Origin: Brevundimonas sp.
GTDB taxonomy: Bacteria > Pseudomonadota > Alphaproteobacteria > Caulobacterales > Caulobacteraceae
Assembly (NCBI RefSeq): GCF_003248455.1
Contig: NZ_QFNM01000008.1
Location: forward strand, 1-64,000
Reading direction: 5' to 3'
Length of the DNA: 64,000 bases
Shown here piece after piece: positions 7,207 to 15,281 of this stretch (positions are counted from its first letter, which is position 1; each line of letters opens with the position of its first letter). The notes under the pieces are model-generated. The model did not search any database, had not been told where the DNA came from, and saw only the letters and a list, made by a program, of their open reading frames with translations. The translations under genes and the position numbers were made by a program.

Positions 7207-8279
7207 TCAGCTTGCCCACTGAGGTTTGTGACGATGAACCGTGCCCGACAGAGCAGTTCGTCGAACGTGAGGATTTCTGGCGAGCGCACGTTGCGCCGAT
7301 AGAGCTCGAAGCAGGCGATCTTATCGTCATTACCCGCCATCTCTGAGGAATTTCCAACGACTAGAAAACTGCGGGGCTCCACTGAGTAAGCAAGGTCCGC
7401 CGTGTCGTTGCCCGCCGTGTCTTTTAGCACTTCTCGAAAGCGGCGGCGGGCGAAGTCGAAAGTGGTCTTCTGCACTTGCGTGACAGCGTTCGACACCTCG
7501 CTGCTTACCCCATAGCAACCGGGACGGTAGGGGTCCGCTGTCTGCCGAAGGAGGGCGGTGCTGTCCTTCTTGATCTCAACAAACACGAACTGGCTGACTT
7601 GCGCTCGCGTCCTCATCAGCGCATCGGCAGTTTTCCCCGCGCGATCAAACTCGTTCCCTGTGGTCTTTGCCATCAGCGTGTCGGACACTTTGCCCAACGC
7701 CACGTAGTGGAGCCCGTGCCCAAAAATCCACGGATTGGCTTCGAAGAACGCCTGCCAGTCGAGCTCAGTTTGCCCCTGTCCCATTCGCCGCTCAAATTCG
7801 TCCAGCGCCGCGCGTTTTGCCGCCACCGCGTAGATGTCCTGGTGGAGGTCAGGTGACTCCGCTAGCTGAGCGATTACCTCTCCCGCCTTGTTGGAGGTCA
7901 GGAGACTTGTGAGCGCCGCGAGACTCACGTTCTCCAGCGACACCTTTGTCTTCCGCGCATCGCCGAAATCGAGGGTGGCGATGATGCCCAAGAAATCGCG
8001 GATTTGCGCCAGTTGGAAGTGGGTGACTTGGACCCGGCTATCCTCCCGCCAACCATAGGTTTTGTGGTGAGTGAGCTTGATGAGCGCAAAGGTGCCGAAG
8101 TCGGACTTGTCCTTCACCCAAAACGCTTTGACCGCCAATTTACAGCGGGACGTTACGTCGATCTCGCCGATGGGCTCTTCGCTTTCCCCGCAGATCGTCG
8201 CGTAGGAACCCTTGGCTCCGGGGTGAACATACAGTTGATCGGGGGTGTAGTTTGCCAAGTATTCCGCGTCGTCACTCAT
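7203..8279 (-). CDS. Shedu anti-phage nuclease (DUF4263, SduA-like)
   Basis: The 358-residue protein matches the Shedu family. The C-terminal DUF4263 domain starts at LDWQAFFEANPWIFGHGL (about residue 172). It continues with DALMRT and the PD-(D/E)xK-type core FVFVEIKKDS, where an aspartate and the E-x-K pair are expected to bind metal. It then has EVSNAVTQVQ and ends with the typical EILTFDELLCRARFIVT. The N-terminal 170 residues (GSYATICGESEEPIGEIDV onward) form a variable sensing region. Shedu is known as a one-gene anti-phage system that nicks or cleaves DNA. Here it leads an operon with two further genes, the first overlapping it by 4 bases. Confidence 0.85.
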   Translation of the reverse strand: MSDDAEYLANYTPDQLYVHPGAKGSYATICGESEEPIGEIDVTSRCKLAVKAFWVKDKSDFGTFALIKLTHHKTYGWREDSRVQVTHFQLAQIRDFLGIIATLDFGDARKTKVSLENVSLAALTSLLTSNKAGEVIAQLAESPDLHQDIYAVAAKRAALDEFERRMGQGQTELDWQAFFEANPWIFGHGLHYVALGKVSDTLMAKTTGNEFDRAGKTADALMRTRAQVSQFVFVEIKKDSTALLRQTADPYRPGCYGVSSEVSNAVTQVQKTTFDFARRRFREVLKDTAGNDTADLAYSVEPRSFLVVGNSSEMAGNDDKIACFELYRRNVRSPEILTFDELLCRARFIVTNLSGQAE

Positions 8280-8700
8280 GGCGGTAGCGTATCGCTGTTA
8301 CCCTCGGCTTGGCTAGCGTCACTCAAGTGCGCTCAGTGGAGTTTTGTCCGCCGCCACGGATGTCCGCCAACCACCCATTGCTGAGCTTCGACATGTCAGG
8401 TTTTGGGCGGGGGGCGTGCCGCGTTGGTGCCGATGCCTGTCTTTAGTCTCGTCTAACCGATCGATTGGGATCGGTGTTGATGCGTGAGGACGCAGCCTCG
8501 ATACCCGAGTTGCCCCTCCGCACGGAGGATGCGTTGCGTGAGCACGCGACATTTTGAATGTCGCCCCGAGCGCCACCTTAAATATCGCAGTCTAGCGGAT
8601 TGGGTGACCCTCGTGGGGGCCTCTGGCCTTTCCGCGCCGGACGCCAGTTGGAGTCGGCAGCCTGAGCCGGCGCGGCAATGCGACCTAAACCAGCTCTGGT
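8280..8700. other. Gene-poor spacer upstream of the Shedu operon
   Basis: About 420 bases contain no gene I can support. Short open frames on both strands have no ribosome-binding site or recognisable protein. The Shedu promoter must lie in the first part, near 8280-8400, but no clear -35/-10 pair stands out. Confidence 0.5.
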
Positions 8701-8836
8701 TCTGCGTTCTGCGTTTCTGCGCGGGTTCAGGGGTAGATTTTCGGCCGAGAGAAGATTTTCAGGAGGATCTGAAAGTTCAGAAAATGCCCTAAGACTCTCG
8801 ACCTAACTCTCACTCGCAGAAACGCAGAAACGCAGA
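8701..8836. repeat. Long-range inverted repeat after the DUF927 primase gene
   Basis: TCTGCGTTCTGCGTTTCTGCG (8701-8721) is complementary, apart from one missing base, to the string at 8815-8836 made of three CGCAGA units joined by AA. The right arm touches the primase stop codon (8837-8839). Between the arms is an AT-richer stretch with ATTTTC and GAAAAT words. It could be a large transcript-end hairpin or iterons of a replication origin. Confidence 0.7.
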
Positions 8837-11800
8837 TTAGGCCGCCAGCGGCAGCATCACGTCGTCGCCCTCGACCGCGCTGGCGCGGATCACCACCGAC
8901 GAGACCTTGCCCAAGCCGGGCACGTAGTCGAACGCCGTGCGCTCCTCGCCGTCCGCCCGCCTGTAGGTGATGAGATGGCCACGGGCACGCAGTTGTCCCG
9001 CCAACGCCTTGGGGTTCAACGCGCCGCCGGAGAGCTCTTTTAGCGACGACATAGGCACGACGTAGGCATCCTCACCGAACTTGGTCAGGTGCGCATCCAG
9101 ACGCCATGCGTCGGCCTTCCCGAAGCCACCGGAGACATCGTCCGGGACGCGTCCACCTCGGCCCCGCAGAAGGGTCTCGAACAGCGTTTGGATGGTGACG
9201 TCTTCGGAGTTGGCTGGCGTCAGCGACGACTCCTGCGCACGACGCCAGAACTCGGCAATCGTCTCGTCCAGAGACTGGCCGAGACCGAGGTCATTGTCCG
9301 AGGGGATCAGTCCGGCGGTCTGTGCGATCTTACCGGCGAACCAGAGAAGGGCGGCGATCCGGGCTGCCCGAACCACTGCGGGCGGCGCGCCGTCACCGGC
9401 GATCTCGACGGCCTTGTGCTCCACATCCTGCCAGAACTCATCCCGCTCCCTGTTCAGGCCCTGCGCAATGACGCTGGACACGAATGCGAGCCCGGCGTGC
9501 CCGGTGTTTTGGAAGGCGGCCTCGATTCCGTCCATCGTCTCGCGGGGAAGCGGGCTCGTCGCCTCGCAGTCGATCTCGACAACGCGGGCGCCCAGACCAG
9601 TGGTGGCGGCGACCCCGGCCGAGCGGATTTTGCCCATGATCTCGTGCTCGCCGGTCAACGTATACATCCCGCGCCATGTCCTCGCTTTGCGCAAGGATGC
9701 GGAGCGCGTCAGACGGTCGTTGCCGGCGTTGCCGGAGCCTTTGTAGATCATGAGTTGGAGCTTTCCACCGTCCACGAGGTTCGTCTCGTCGAACGCGTAG
9801 CCGGCGCCGGTGCCCATGGCGAACCTGGCCTCCACGGCGTTGTCGGTTCCGTTCAGAGGGCCATAGAGGCCCGCACGCGCCTTGGTGCTTCCCCAGACCG
9901 CAGCTTGCAGTTTCGCCGAGGTGGACTTGCCACGGCTCGTCCGGGAGCTCCACGCCACGAAGAAGCTGTCCTGACCGCACATGTCCACCAAAACGCTGGC
10001 GAAGCTGATCAGAGGCGCGACGCGAAACTGAAGGACGTCGGTTCCCCAAGCGGCCGCCGTTGCGGCCGTCCAGCCGTCGAGGGTGCCGCACTGCTCCTCG
10101 CCGGAAGGCATGGACTCATGGGCCATTTCGACCGGACGGTTCACGCCCTTCGGCGTCGATCCCCAGGGGCTCAGGAACAGTCCTTCGTCACGCCACCCGC
10201 CGTGGTCGAAGATGGCGATTGGGCTGCTCGGCGCGATCTCACGGGCCAGCCGGACGCACTGTGCTTCGCCGGCCTCCGTCATCCCGACGCCGGCTTCCCG
10301 GAGCCGCATGCGGAATTCGCCGCCGAAGGCGCTGAAGATGTCCCTCGCCGACACGTCGAACTGCGAGGTGTTTCCATCCTCGTCCAGCGCGGCGATCCTC
10401 AGGCCTCGCTTGCCAGCCTGATCCACATGCTGGGTGCCGGCCACGATCGTCCACGGCGTCCACAAGCGCACTGGGCCGTCGCCCCGGTCCAGGTAGACCC
10501 ACGGGCGTCCATCGAACTGCCTCATGCTGAAGTCGCCGTGCGAGGGCGAGGGGAGGGGAAACTGCCCCTGCAAGCGGGTCGCTTCGGTTGCCGAGATCGG
10601 CGCCGTGGCGGGTTCGGCGGAGGGCGTCATTTCCCTCCGGACGCGTTTCTCGATCAGCTTGAAGTCGGCGGCGGCGACCTGAGCCTGCTGCCGCGCCTCC
10701 TTCAGCGCACGAGCCTTCTCCAGTTCCCCGAGGTCTGTGCACAGGATGTTGCGGATCGCGGTCTCCACCATCTCGGTGGAGGCCTCTCTGGTCAGCGGGA
10801 TAGGCGGCATCGGTGCGGAGGTCTCGATCAGGGCGTTGAAGTCGTCATCCATCAGCACGGCGGCGGGGAACCACTGCGCGTCTATCATCGCCCCCAGGTG
10901 GTCGAGGCTGGTGAGATCAGCGCAAGAATGATGCTGGCAGCGGATGGCGAACCTCGACGTTTTGGAGCCGTCCCCAGCATTCATGGCCAGACAGGCCATA
11001 TCGTTAGCGTCGCCGGGGTTGCTATGGCGGTGGTCGTGAGGGCACTCGATGACGAGCCCCAAGCCTATGCGATCGCGAACCCGTTCGGGGGCGAACTCTT
11101 CGATCACGTCGGCCATTTGAAAGCCCTCAGCCTTGGCCTTCGCCCAGGACGACAGAACCTTCCCAGCGGTGGTCGTCGGGCTGTTTGTCGCGCGCAGGCC
11201 ACCGTTCGGGCCGGAGGGCAGCAGCGTGCGCCAGTCGAGAAGATCGCCACCGACGACGATGGACTCGAACGCCGCACCCGGCGCGTGGGAGGGCAGGTAA
11301 AAGCCGCGAGCGACGTCTTCAGCCGCTCGATCGTGCATCACCGCCAAGATCTCTGACATCGCGCGGGGAAGCGCCGGATATGCATTGATGCCGTCACGTT
11401 GCAGCGCCCCCTGTTCAGCAAGGACGAAGCGCTCCTTGAACGGGAACAGCACGCGGAACTTCGACACCGGCGAGTGGCTCACGATCAGGGTTGGGCCAGC
11501 GGTTTCGTCGGCCTTGGCGGTGATCTGTGCGGTCGTCGCCACTTCCTCGACCATTGAGCGCGCGAGGTAGGCCTGGACGAGGCCATCAGTGATCTCTTCG
11601 GAGCGGCCGTTCGCGATTGCCCATTGAACCAGAGCATCGCAGAGCACTTTCCGGCTGGTGGAGCCGTGACTGTGAGTGGTGTGGATCACCGCCATGTGGC
11701 CGGATGCGATCACGCGCTCCACGAGGGCGTCCCGACCCACTCCCGAGTCGATGTCTAGGGCGAGGAAACTGAGCGATTTGACGGCAGTTGCGCGACGCGG

Positions 11801-12010
11801 ACCTTCCACACAGTCGCCCAAAACAACGGCGTGCCCGTTCTTGTGGGCCATCTCCTTGTGGTCGGTGAACATACGGATGGCGGCGCCCAGCGTCGTATCG
11901 ATCGGCTTCCAGCGGGTGCTGTTGACGCCGTTGGCGCGGGTGATGGTGATGGGCATGTTGAGCCGAGGATCGGCTTCGTCGAAGCCGTTCAGCACCGTGA
12001 TTTTGGACAT
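8837..12010 (-). CDS. DUF927-type primase-helicase of the island
   Basis: This 1057-residue protein looks like a replication protein of a satellite or plasmid-like element. The N-terminal third has primase-like features, with an acidic LALDIDSG and later HSPVSKFRVLFPFKE. From about residue 490 a DUF927 helicase-like region follows. It has FDHGGWRDEGLFLSPWG, a Walker A-like SSRTSRGKSTSAKL near residue 693, and an acidic GYAFDETNLVDGG that may act as Walker B. The C-terminus is helical. The gene ends at a notable inverted repeat and follows three small overlapping genes. Role in autonomous replication after excision is an inference from the family. Confidence 0.75.
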   Translation of the reverse strand: MSKITVLNGFDEADPRLNMPITITRANGVNSTRWKPIDTTLGAAIRMFTDHKEMAHKNGHAVVLGDCVEGPRRATAVKSLSFLALDIDSGVGRDALVERVIASGHMAVIHTTHSHGSTSRKVLCDALVQWAIANGRSEEITDGLVQAYLARSMVEEVATTAQITAKADETAGPTLIVSHSPVSKFRVLFPFKERFVLAEQGALQRDGINAYPALPRAMSEILAVMHDRAAEDVARGFYLPSHAPGAAFESIVVGGDLLDWRTLLPSGPNGGLRATNSPTTTAGKVLSSWAKAKAEGFQMADVIEEFAPERVRDRIGLGLVIECPHDHRHSNPGDANDMACLAMNAGDGSKTSRFAIRCQHHSCADLTSLDHLGAMIDAQWFPAAVLMDDDFNALIETSAPMPPIPLTREASTEMVETAIRNILCTDLGELEKARALKEARQQAQVAAADFKLIEKRVRREMTPSAEPATAPISATEATRLQGQFPLPSPSHGDFSMRQFDGRPWVYLDRGDGPVRLWTPWTIVAGTQHVDQAGKRGLRIAALDEDGNTSQFDVSARDIFSAFGGEFRMRLREAGVGMTEAGEAQCVRLAREIAPSSPIAIFDHGGWRDEGLFLSPWGSTPKGVNRPVEMAHESMPSGEEQCGTLDGWTAATAAAWGTDVLQFRVAPLISFASVLVDMCGQDSFFVAWSSRTSRGKSTSAKLQAAVWGSTKARAGLYGPLNGTDNAVEARFAMGTGAGYAFDETNLVDGGKLQLMIYKGSGNAGNDRLTRSASLRKARTWRGMYTLTGEHEIMGKIRSAGVAATTGLGARVVEIDCEATSPLPRETMDGIEAAFQNTGHAGLAFVSSVIAQGLNRERDEFWQDVEHKAVEIAGDGAPPAVVRAARIAALLWFAGKIAQTAGLIPSDNDLGLGQSLDETIAEFWRRAQESSLTPANSEDVTIQTLFETLLRGRGGRVPDDVSGGFGKADAWRLDAHLTKFGEDAYVVPMSSLKELSGGALNPKALAGQLRARGHLITYRRADGEERTAFDYVPGLGKVSSVVIRASAVEGDDVMLPLAA

Positions 12011-12081
12011 GGGGGAGCCTTTTCCGACACCGCTGTCTCAGTGCCGATAATGTTGTAGACGATGGTTGTAGGGGTAGTGGG

Positions 12082-12486
12082 CTAGAGGCTCAGCAGAGCG
12101 TTCGTGACCTTGTCGATGACGAGGTCAAGGATGAGCGCGCCGGCGTGCGGCACTGTTAGGGGAATTATGGTGCCGTCGATCTTCACGGCCTTACGGGTGA
12201 AGCGCACGGGGATCGCGACGGTCGGAGGAGCTTCTTTCATAACCAGGATCGCGGTGGTGATCCGGTTTTTGCCTTCGTCACGGGTGATGAACCATTGCGG
12301 GTTCGTTTCACGGGCTGCTTCGGCGATCCCATCGACAAAGGCTTGAAATCTTCTCGGCGAAGCGATGGCCGTATGCACAGGCCAGTCGCCGAGCGGATGG
12401 TCGAAGCATCGCTCATCGGCCATAAGGAGAGCAGCAGTTCGGAAGTTTTCGCTAAGCGCGGCGTATTGAGCAGCCTTCTGGGTCAT
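12082..12486 (-). CDS. Hypothetical protein upstream of the primase
   Basis: I do not recognise this 134-residue protein. It has no signal peptide or membrane segment and a mixed alpha/beta composition. Its start overlaps the stop of the AlpA-like gene by one base (TGATG), so it belongs to the same operon. The primase gene follows after 71 bases. Probably a cytoplasmic accessory protein of the element's replication or excision module, judged only from position. Confidence 0.6.
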   Translation of the reverse strand: MTQKAAQYAALSENFRTAALLMADERCFDHPLGDWPVHTAIASPRRFQAFVDGIAEAARETNPQWFITRDEGKNRITTAILVMKEAPPTVAIPVRFTRKAVKIDGTIIPLTVPHAGALILDLVIDKVTNALLSL

Positions 12487-12677
12487 CAGGCTTCCAACGG
12501 GGCCAGTTTTTCAGCGATCCAGTTCTCGACCGCCGCCAGGGACCACAGCGGTTCCGAATAAGCGCTCCAGCGCAGATAGGCTGGAAACTTTCCTTTCGCG
12601 GACATCCGCTCCACTGTGCGGCGCGTCAGGCCGTTCAGACGCCAGGAGAACTTCTCGAAGGGCACCAAGTCGATCAT
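12486..12677 (-). CDS. AlpA-like DNA-binding protein, possible excisionase
   Basis: A 63-residue protein with a winged-helix pattern of the AlpA/MerR-excisionase type: GLTRRTVERMSAKGKFPAYLR followed by SEPLWSLAAVENWIAEKL. In such proteins the TRRTVERM helix reads DNA, and the W-x-x-x-x-V/I-x-x-W end packs the wing. In P4-like satellites AlpA activates the integrase or drives excision. Here the gene lies in an operon with the primase (one-base and four-base overlaps with neighbours), far from the integrase. Its role as recombination directionality factor is inferred. Confidence 0.7.
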   Translation of the reverse strand: MIDLVPFEKFSWRLNGLTRRTVERMSAKGKFPAYLRWSAYSEPLWSLAAVENWIAEKLAPLEA

Positions 12678-13000
12678 GCCGAGCCTCCGTTCGAAGCGGC
12701 GAGACGGGTCGCGGCTTGTCCATCCCCGACCTTCCCGTGGATGAGACGCGCGGGTTTGGCGTCCAATTCTTTGGTGGGTGCGTGGAAATAGTAGGGCCGG
12801 TCGGTGCGCAGCCGATCCAGCCAGTCTCCAACCTCCTCACCTGACAGCGTTTCGACTTCACCGGCTTTGGTGAAGCGGAAGTAAGGCAGGGCACGGTTGG
12901 TGGCATCGGTCAGTGCCTCGATGCGGAGGCCGGCCCCGCTGGCGGCGACCGCCAGGGCGGCCATGACGGCGTAAAAGATTGCGGGCGCGGGTGCGCTCAT
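12674..13000 (-). CDS. Hypothetical protein, first gene of the primase operon
   Basis: The 108-residue product has an Ala-rich hydrophobic N-terminus (about residues 6-24, PAIFYAVMAALAVAASGAG), which may be a membrane segment or just a helix. The rest is soluble and unremarkable. Its stop overlaps the AlpA-like start by four bases (ATGA), which puts it at the head of the operon that runs down to 8837. No family is recognised. A candidate promoter lies at 13126-13154. Confidence 0.6.
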   Translation of the reverse strand: MSAPAPAIFYAVMAALAVAASGAGLRIEALTDATNRALPYFRFTKAGEVETLSGEEVGDWLDRLRTDRPYYFHAPTKELDAKPARLIHGKVGDGQAATRLAASNGGSA

Positions 13001-13125
13001 CCTGTTGGCTCCAAGGATCGATTTGTATGGGAGTGGGAAGTGTCAGAACGACGAGACATCCTGATCGGTCGAGATTGGCGACACCGGCCCCGCCGGCATC
13101 ACTGGATTAACTCGAGTATGGGTCC

Positions 13126-13154
13126 TGTATGCTTGCGAAAGGCAGCCATGTCAA
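13126..13154 (-). promoter_or_regulatory. Candidate promoter of the primase operon
   Basis: On the minus strand TTGACA (13149-13154), a 17-base spacer and CATACA (13126-13131) precede the first gene of the operon by about 125 bases. The -35 is perfect and the -10 is weak. An imperfect inverted repeat of AAGAAA/TTTCTT overlaps its upstream edge. Confidence 0.45.
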
Positions 13155-13233
13155 GAAAAAGGGTTGACCTTTCTTAAAAACTGTGAGTCGCCCGCTATGG
13201 GTGGCTGTCCAGAATCAGGCTGGGCCTACCGAT

Positions 13234-13320
13234 CTAGGCGTTCACGATCATCAGATCGGACAGCCGTGTCGTGTATCTAGCCGATCGATTGTTCGCCCGC
13301 GTGCTTCACCGAGCCGCGAC
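13234..13320 (-). pseudogene. Remnant of a second umuC 3' end
   Basis: Read on the minus strand, the last 24 codons give STRANNRSARYTTRLSDLM and then IVNA and a stop. This matches the end of the intact UmuC at 19040 (STRANNRSPRYTTRLSDLM, then EVRA). Upstream codons keep RPGG, but a TGA replaces the tryptophan before STRANN, and similarity fades within about 15 codons. It is a decayed fragment, in the same orientation as the intact gene 5.8 kb away. Confidence 0.8.
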
Positions 13321-13433
13321 ACGGATGCCGCCGGGTCGGATGTCAAGCTGGCGAACATGACGGCCAACTGCTCGTCTATGCGGGAGCGTTCGCAGCCGCT
13401 ATTCCTGATGGAACAATCTACTGGTGGTTATAG

Positions 13434-15281
13434 ATGGCGAACGACGGCGACAGCGGGCGATATTCTGATCTCTCCCATGCCCAGCTTGTGTCGCTGCTTG
13501 AAAAGCGGGACCGGAACAAGAAGCTAGGGTTGGTTTGGGAGCGCGACGAGATCGAATCGGATCGCGCGCTTGAAGCCGAGTTCGTGGCCGGGGATTTGAT
13601 CACAGACCTTTCCGACCCTGCCGACGGTCGTGTCGGCTGGGCGAACATGGTCATTGAGGGCGATAACTTCGACACCCTACGCTGGCTGCGGATGACGATG
13701 AGCGGCCGCATCAAGTGCATCTACGTTGACCCGCCCTACAACACCGGCGCGCGCGACTGGGTCTATAACGACCACTACATCAGCAAGGACGACCGGTGGC
13801 GCCATTCGACCTGGCTTGAGTTTCTCTATCGGCGCTTCTCGCTCGCTCGCGATCTGCTGACCGAGGACGGCGTCATCCTTGTGTCGATCAACGACGAGAA
13901 CCGGGCACGTCTCGAACTGATGTTAGACGAAGTGCTGCCGGGAATGCGGATCGGCAGCCTGGCTTGGCGCACTAGATCAGGCGCCAACGAGGGCAGAGAA
14001 GCCTTCTTCTCGGATAACCACGAGCATATTCTCGTTTACGCCAAGCCGGGATTTCGGTTCGGCGGCACGGTGAAATCGCTCAGCATGTATGGAAATCCCG
14101 ACCAAGATCCCCGAGGCGATTGGACCAGCGGCGATCTAACGGTGAACGTCTCCTACACCGACAAGCGCGCCGGTAAGGGCTATTACCCACTCTATGATCC
14201 GGCGACGGATACCTACTACCCCTGCAACCCAGATGCGGTTTGGCGATACGCCTCGCGGGCAGCCTCGGGCGACAGTGCCCGGATCAAAACGCGCTTTATG
14301 GAAGACTGGATTGCTGACAAGCGGATCGCTTTCCCTCGGGATCAAGTCGTTCGTATCTACGAAACGCCCGACGCGCTCGCCAAAGCGCTTGAGTCCGGCG
14401 ACGTTCCCAAAAGCGGCCGATCGCCCTTGTTGCGCGCTGACCTGCCGGACATTAATTTCTGGGTGGGCAAGCGCGTCGGGTTCGGAACGCCCCGGTTTAA
14501 GCGCCTGCTTTCTGAGTTAAAGAGGCCTACTCAGCCCCTTTCGTCCTGGGTCACGCCCAAGAACGAAATCAAAACGAAAGCTGCCGAAGACAACAGTGTC
14601 GTCGCCGGCACTAACGATGAGGCTGCCAAGGCGATCAAAGCGATCTTCGGGGAGAAAGCCTTCAACTACGCCAAACCCCCCTCTTTGATCCAAGGGTTGC
14701 TCGAGCAGGCTACATCTTCTGGCGATATCGTGCTGGATTTCTTCGCCGGAAGCGCGACCACCGCGCAAGCTGTCATGACGCTCAATGCGGAAGATGGCGG
14801 GGATCGGCGCTTCATTATGGCCTCTTCGACTGAGAGCACCGAGGACGAACCAGAAAAGAACGTGGCGCGGCAAGTCACAGCTGAGCGGGTTAGGAAACTG
14901 AACGCTTCCAATGATGTCGCCTTTGCGAACCTCAACGCGCCTTTCGCTTATGTCCGAATGGCGACCATGGCGTTCGAGGACATCGACTACGATCTATCGC
15001 CCGCTCAGGCATGGACGGCGCTCGAAGCCTTGCACGACCTACCGTTGACGCCGTTCAGAGACGGCGCTTCGTGGTTCATCCACGAAGGCGAAGAGGTCGT
15101 GCTCATCTTGGTGGACCGGGTGGATGACGCTTTGAAGGTCACGCTGCGTGACCTAGCCTCGCGTCGTGCAAATGCCTTCGTCTATGCCTGGGCACCCGGC
15201 CAGATCACGGCCGCGATGGGGGACAATGACATCGAGGTTCGGGCAGTGCGGGATACATTGGTAGGGCGCTTCCGCCCATGA
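13434..15281 (+). CDS. Type III restriction-modification system, DNA methyltransferase (Mod)
   Basis: This 615-residue protein is a beta-class amino-methyltransferase. The catalytic motif YVDPPYNTG (about residue 99) comes first. The SAM-binding motif DFFAGSATTAQAVM comes later (about residue 435). That order and the length are typical of type III Mod subunits. It modifies adenines in an asymmetric site and provides target recognition to the Res subunit. The intervening 300 residues hold the variable target-recognition domain. The gene overlaps res by four bases (ATGA at 15278-15281). No strong ribosome-binding site is seen before the ATG at 13434. Confidence 0.93.
   Translation: MANDGDSGRYSDLSHAQLVSLLEKRDRNKKLGLVWERDEIESDRALEAEFVAGDLITDLSDPADGRVGWANMVIEGDNFDTLRWLRMTMSGRIKCIYVDPPYNTGARDWVYNDHYISKDDRWRHSTWLEFLYRRFSLARDLLTEDGVILVSINDENRARLELMLDEVLPGMRIGSLAWRTRSGANEGREAFFSDNHEHILVYAKPGFRFGGTVKSLSMYGNPDQDPRGDWTSGDLTVNVSYTDKRAGKGYYPLYDPATDTYYPCNPDAVWRYASRAASGDSARIKTRFMEDWIADKRIAFPRDQVVRIYETPDALAKALESGDVPKSGRSPLLRADLPDINFWVGKRVGFGTPRFKRLLSELKRPTQPLSSWVTPKNEIKTKAAEDNSVVAGTNDEAAKAIKAIFGEKAFNYAKPPSLIQGLLEQATSSGDIVLDFFAGSATTAQAVMTLNAEDGGDRRFIMASSTESTEDEPEKNVARQVTAERVRKLNASNDVAFANLNAPFAYVRMATMAFEDIDYDLSPAQAWTALEALHDLPLTPFRDGASWFIHEGEEVVLILVDRVDDALKVTLRDLASRRANAFVYAWAPGQITAAMGDNDIEVRAVRDTLVGRFRP

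Larger units (their letters stand above)
13001..13433. other. Intergenic region with promoter and umuC fragment
   Basis: The 433 bases between the leftward primase operon and the rightward type III methylase gene hold no intact gene. They contain a leftward promoter candidate (13126-13154) and a fragment of a umuC 3' end (13234-13320). The rest is unexplained. The methylase promoter is probably near 13330-13430. Confidence 0.55.

Noticed and set aside
8484..8792. 102-codon open frame upstream of the primase repeat
   Set aside because: No ribosome-binding site. It runs into the inverted repeat, and its sequence has no recognisable fold.
9089..11356. Open frame of 755 codons on the plus strand, antisense to the DUF927 primase gene
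   Set aside because: Composition is Arg/Gly/Ala-rich without motifs. It is the third-codon-position shadow of the primase gene, whose protein has recognisable domains.
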